A DNA stretch of 35,736 bases from Prevotella sp. (GTDB taxonomy: Bacteria; Bacteroidota; Bacteroidia; Bacteroidales; Bacteroidaceae), in assembly GCA_017412705.1 (NCBI GenBank), contig JAFPWS010000054.1, positions 1-35,736 on the forward strand, given 5' to 3'. Position numbers and translations under genes: made by a program. Shown here in pieces: positions 35,662 through 35,736 of the stretch. The stretch's first letter is position 1. Each line of letters begins with the position of its first letter. Below the pieces are notes generated by a model that did not search any database, was not told the DNA's origin, and saw nothing but the letters and a program-made list of their open reading frames with translations.

Positions 35662-35725
35662 TGCCGAGAAAGCATGATTTACATGCCGACAAAGCACCAG
35701 TTACATGCCGAGTAAAGGGTGCTCA
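35660..35725. repeat. Three tandem copies of a 22-base repeat (CATGCCGA core)
   Basis: CATGCCGA occurs at 35660-35667, 35682-35689 and 35704-35711, exactly 22 bases apart. The first two are followed by (G/C)AAAGCA and the third by GTAAAGG, so units diverge at their ends. The array may continue beyond the window. Confidence 0.65.
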
Positions 35726-35736
35726 GTCGTAATGTA

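Noticed and set aside
35660-35725. Three 22-base repeats as a CRISPR array
   Set aside because: The repeats follow each other directly with no spacers, diverge within each unit and lack adjacent cas genes.

Overview
The window looks like a chromosomal segment from a Bacteroidales bacterium, most probably Prevotella or a close relative. This rests on repeated Bacteroidetes promoter elements (TAnnTTTG at -7, often with TTTG about 20 bases upstream), the gene content (DUF3667, DUF3078, DUF1573, PPi-dependent phosphofructokinase, golvesin-domain amidase-like protein) and the scarcity of Shine-Dalgarno sites. The genus is inferred; no rRNA is present.

Bases 1-7353 are an accessory region, visibly AT-richer than the rest. 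Reading on the minus strand it holds a DinD-family gene with an in-frame amber codon near its end, a KilA-N gene broken after about 72 codons, a DUF262/DUF1524 (GmrSD-type) restriction-like protein, a large single-chain type ISP/IIG-like restriction-modification enzyme, and a RhuM-family gene cut by the window edge. It appears to be a defence island that is partly decaying. Upstream are a 57-codon small ORF and the wreck of a WYL-domain regulator.

Bases 7354-14773 are all minus strand. A DUF3667 membrane protein has its own promoter. Upstream of it, a tightly packed six-gene run (14773 down to 8322) encodes a small conserved protein, a PlsC-like acyltransferase, a secreted amidase/golvesin/FN3 protein, an unknown 115-residue protein, YgiQ and a PP2C-like protein. 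Its promoter diverges from that of the next block.

Bases 14960-20544 (plus) carry pfp, a membrane-anchored GH25 lysozyme coupled by a TAATG overlap, and an exported GH2 beta-galactosidase. A strong terminator region separates these from a convergent MFS transporter gene.

Bases 22404-29048 carry two SpoIIE-type phosphatases around a convergent secreted S9 peptidase. One has an extracytoplasmic sensor domain and a fused HATPase domain; the other has TPRs and a heptad-repeat coiled coil. Both suggest partner-switching signalling, but no STAS partner is in the window.

Bases 29109-35242 carry yidC coupled to a DUF1846 gene, a divergent DUF3078 outer-membrane-type protein, a DUF1573 protein and a B3/B4-domain protein that appears to be made from a leaderless message. 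The last 494 bases hold no convincing gene but contain a GC-rich structured stretch, a pyrimidine-rich repeat tract and a three-copy 22-base repeat.
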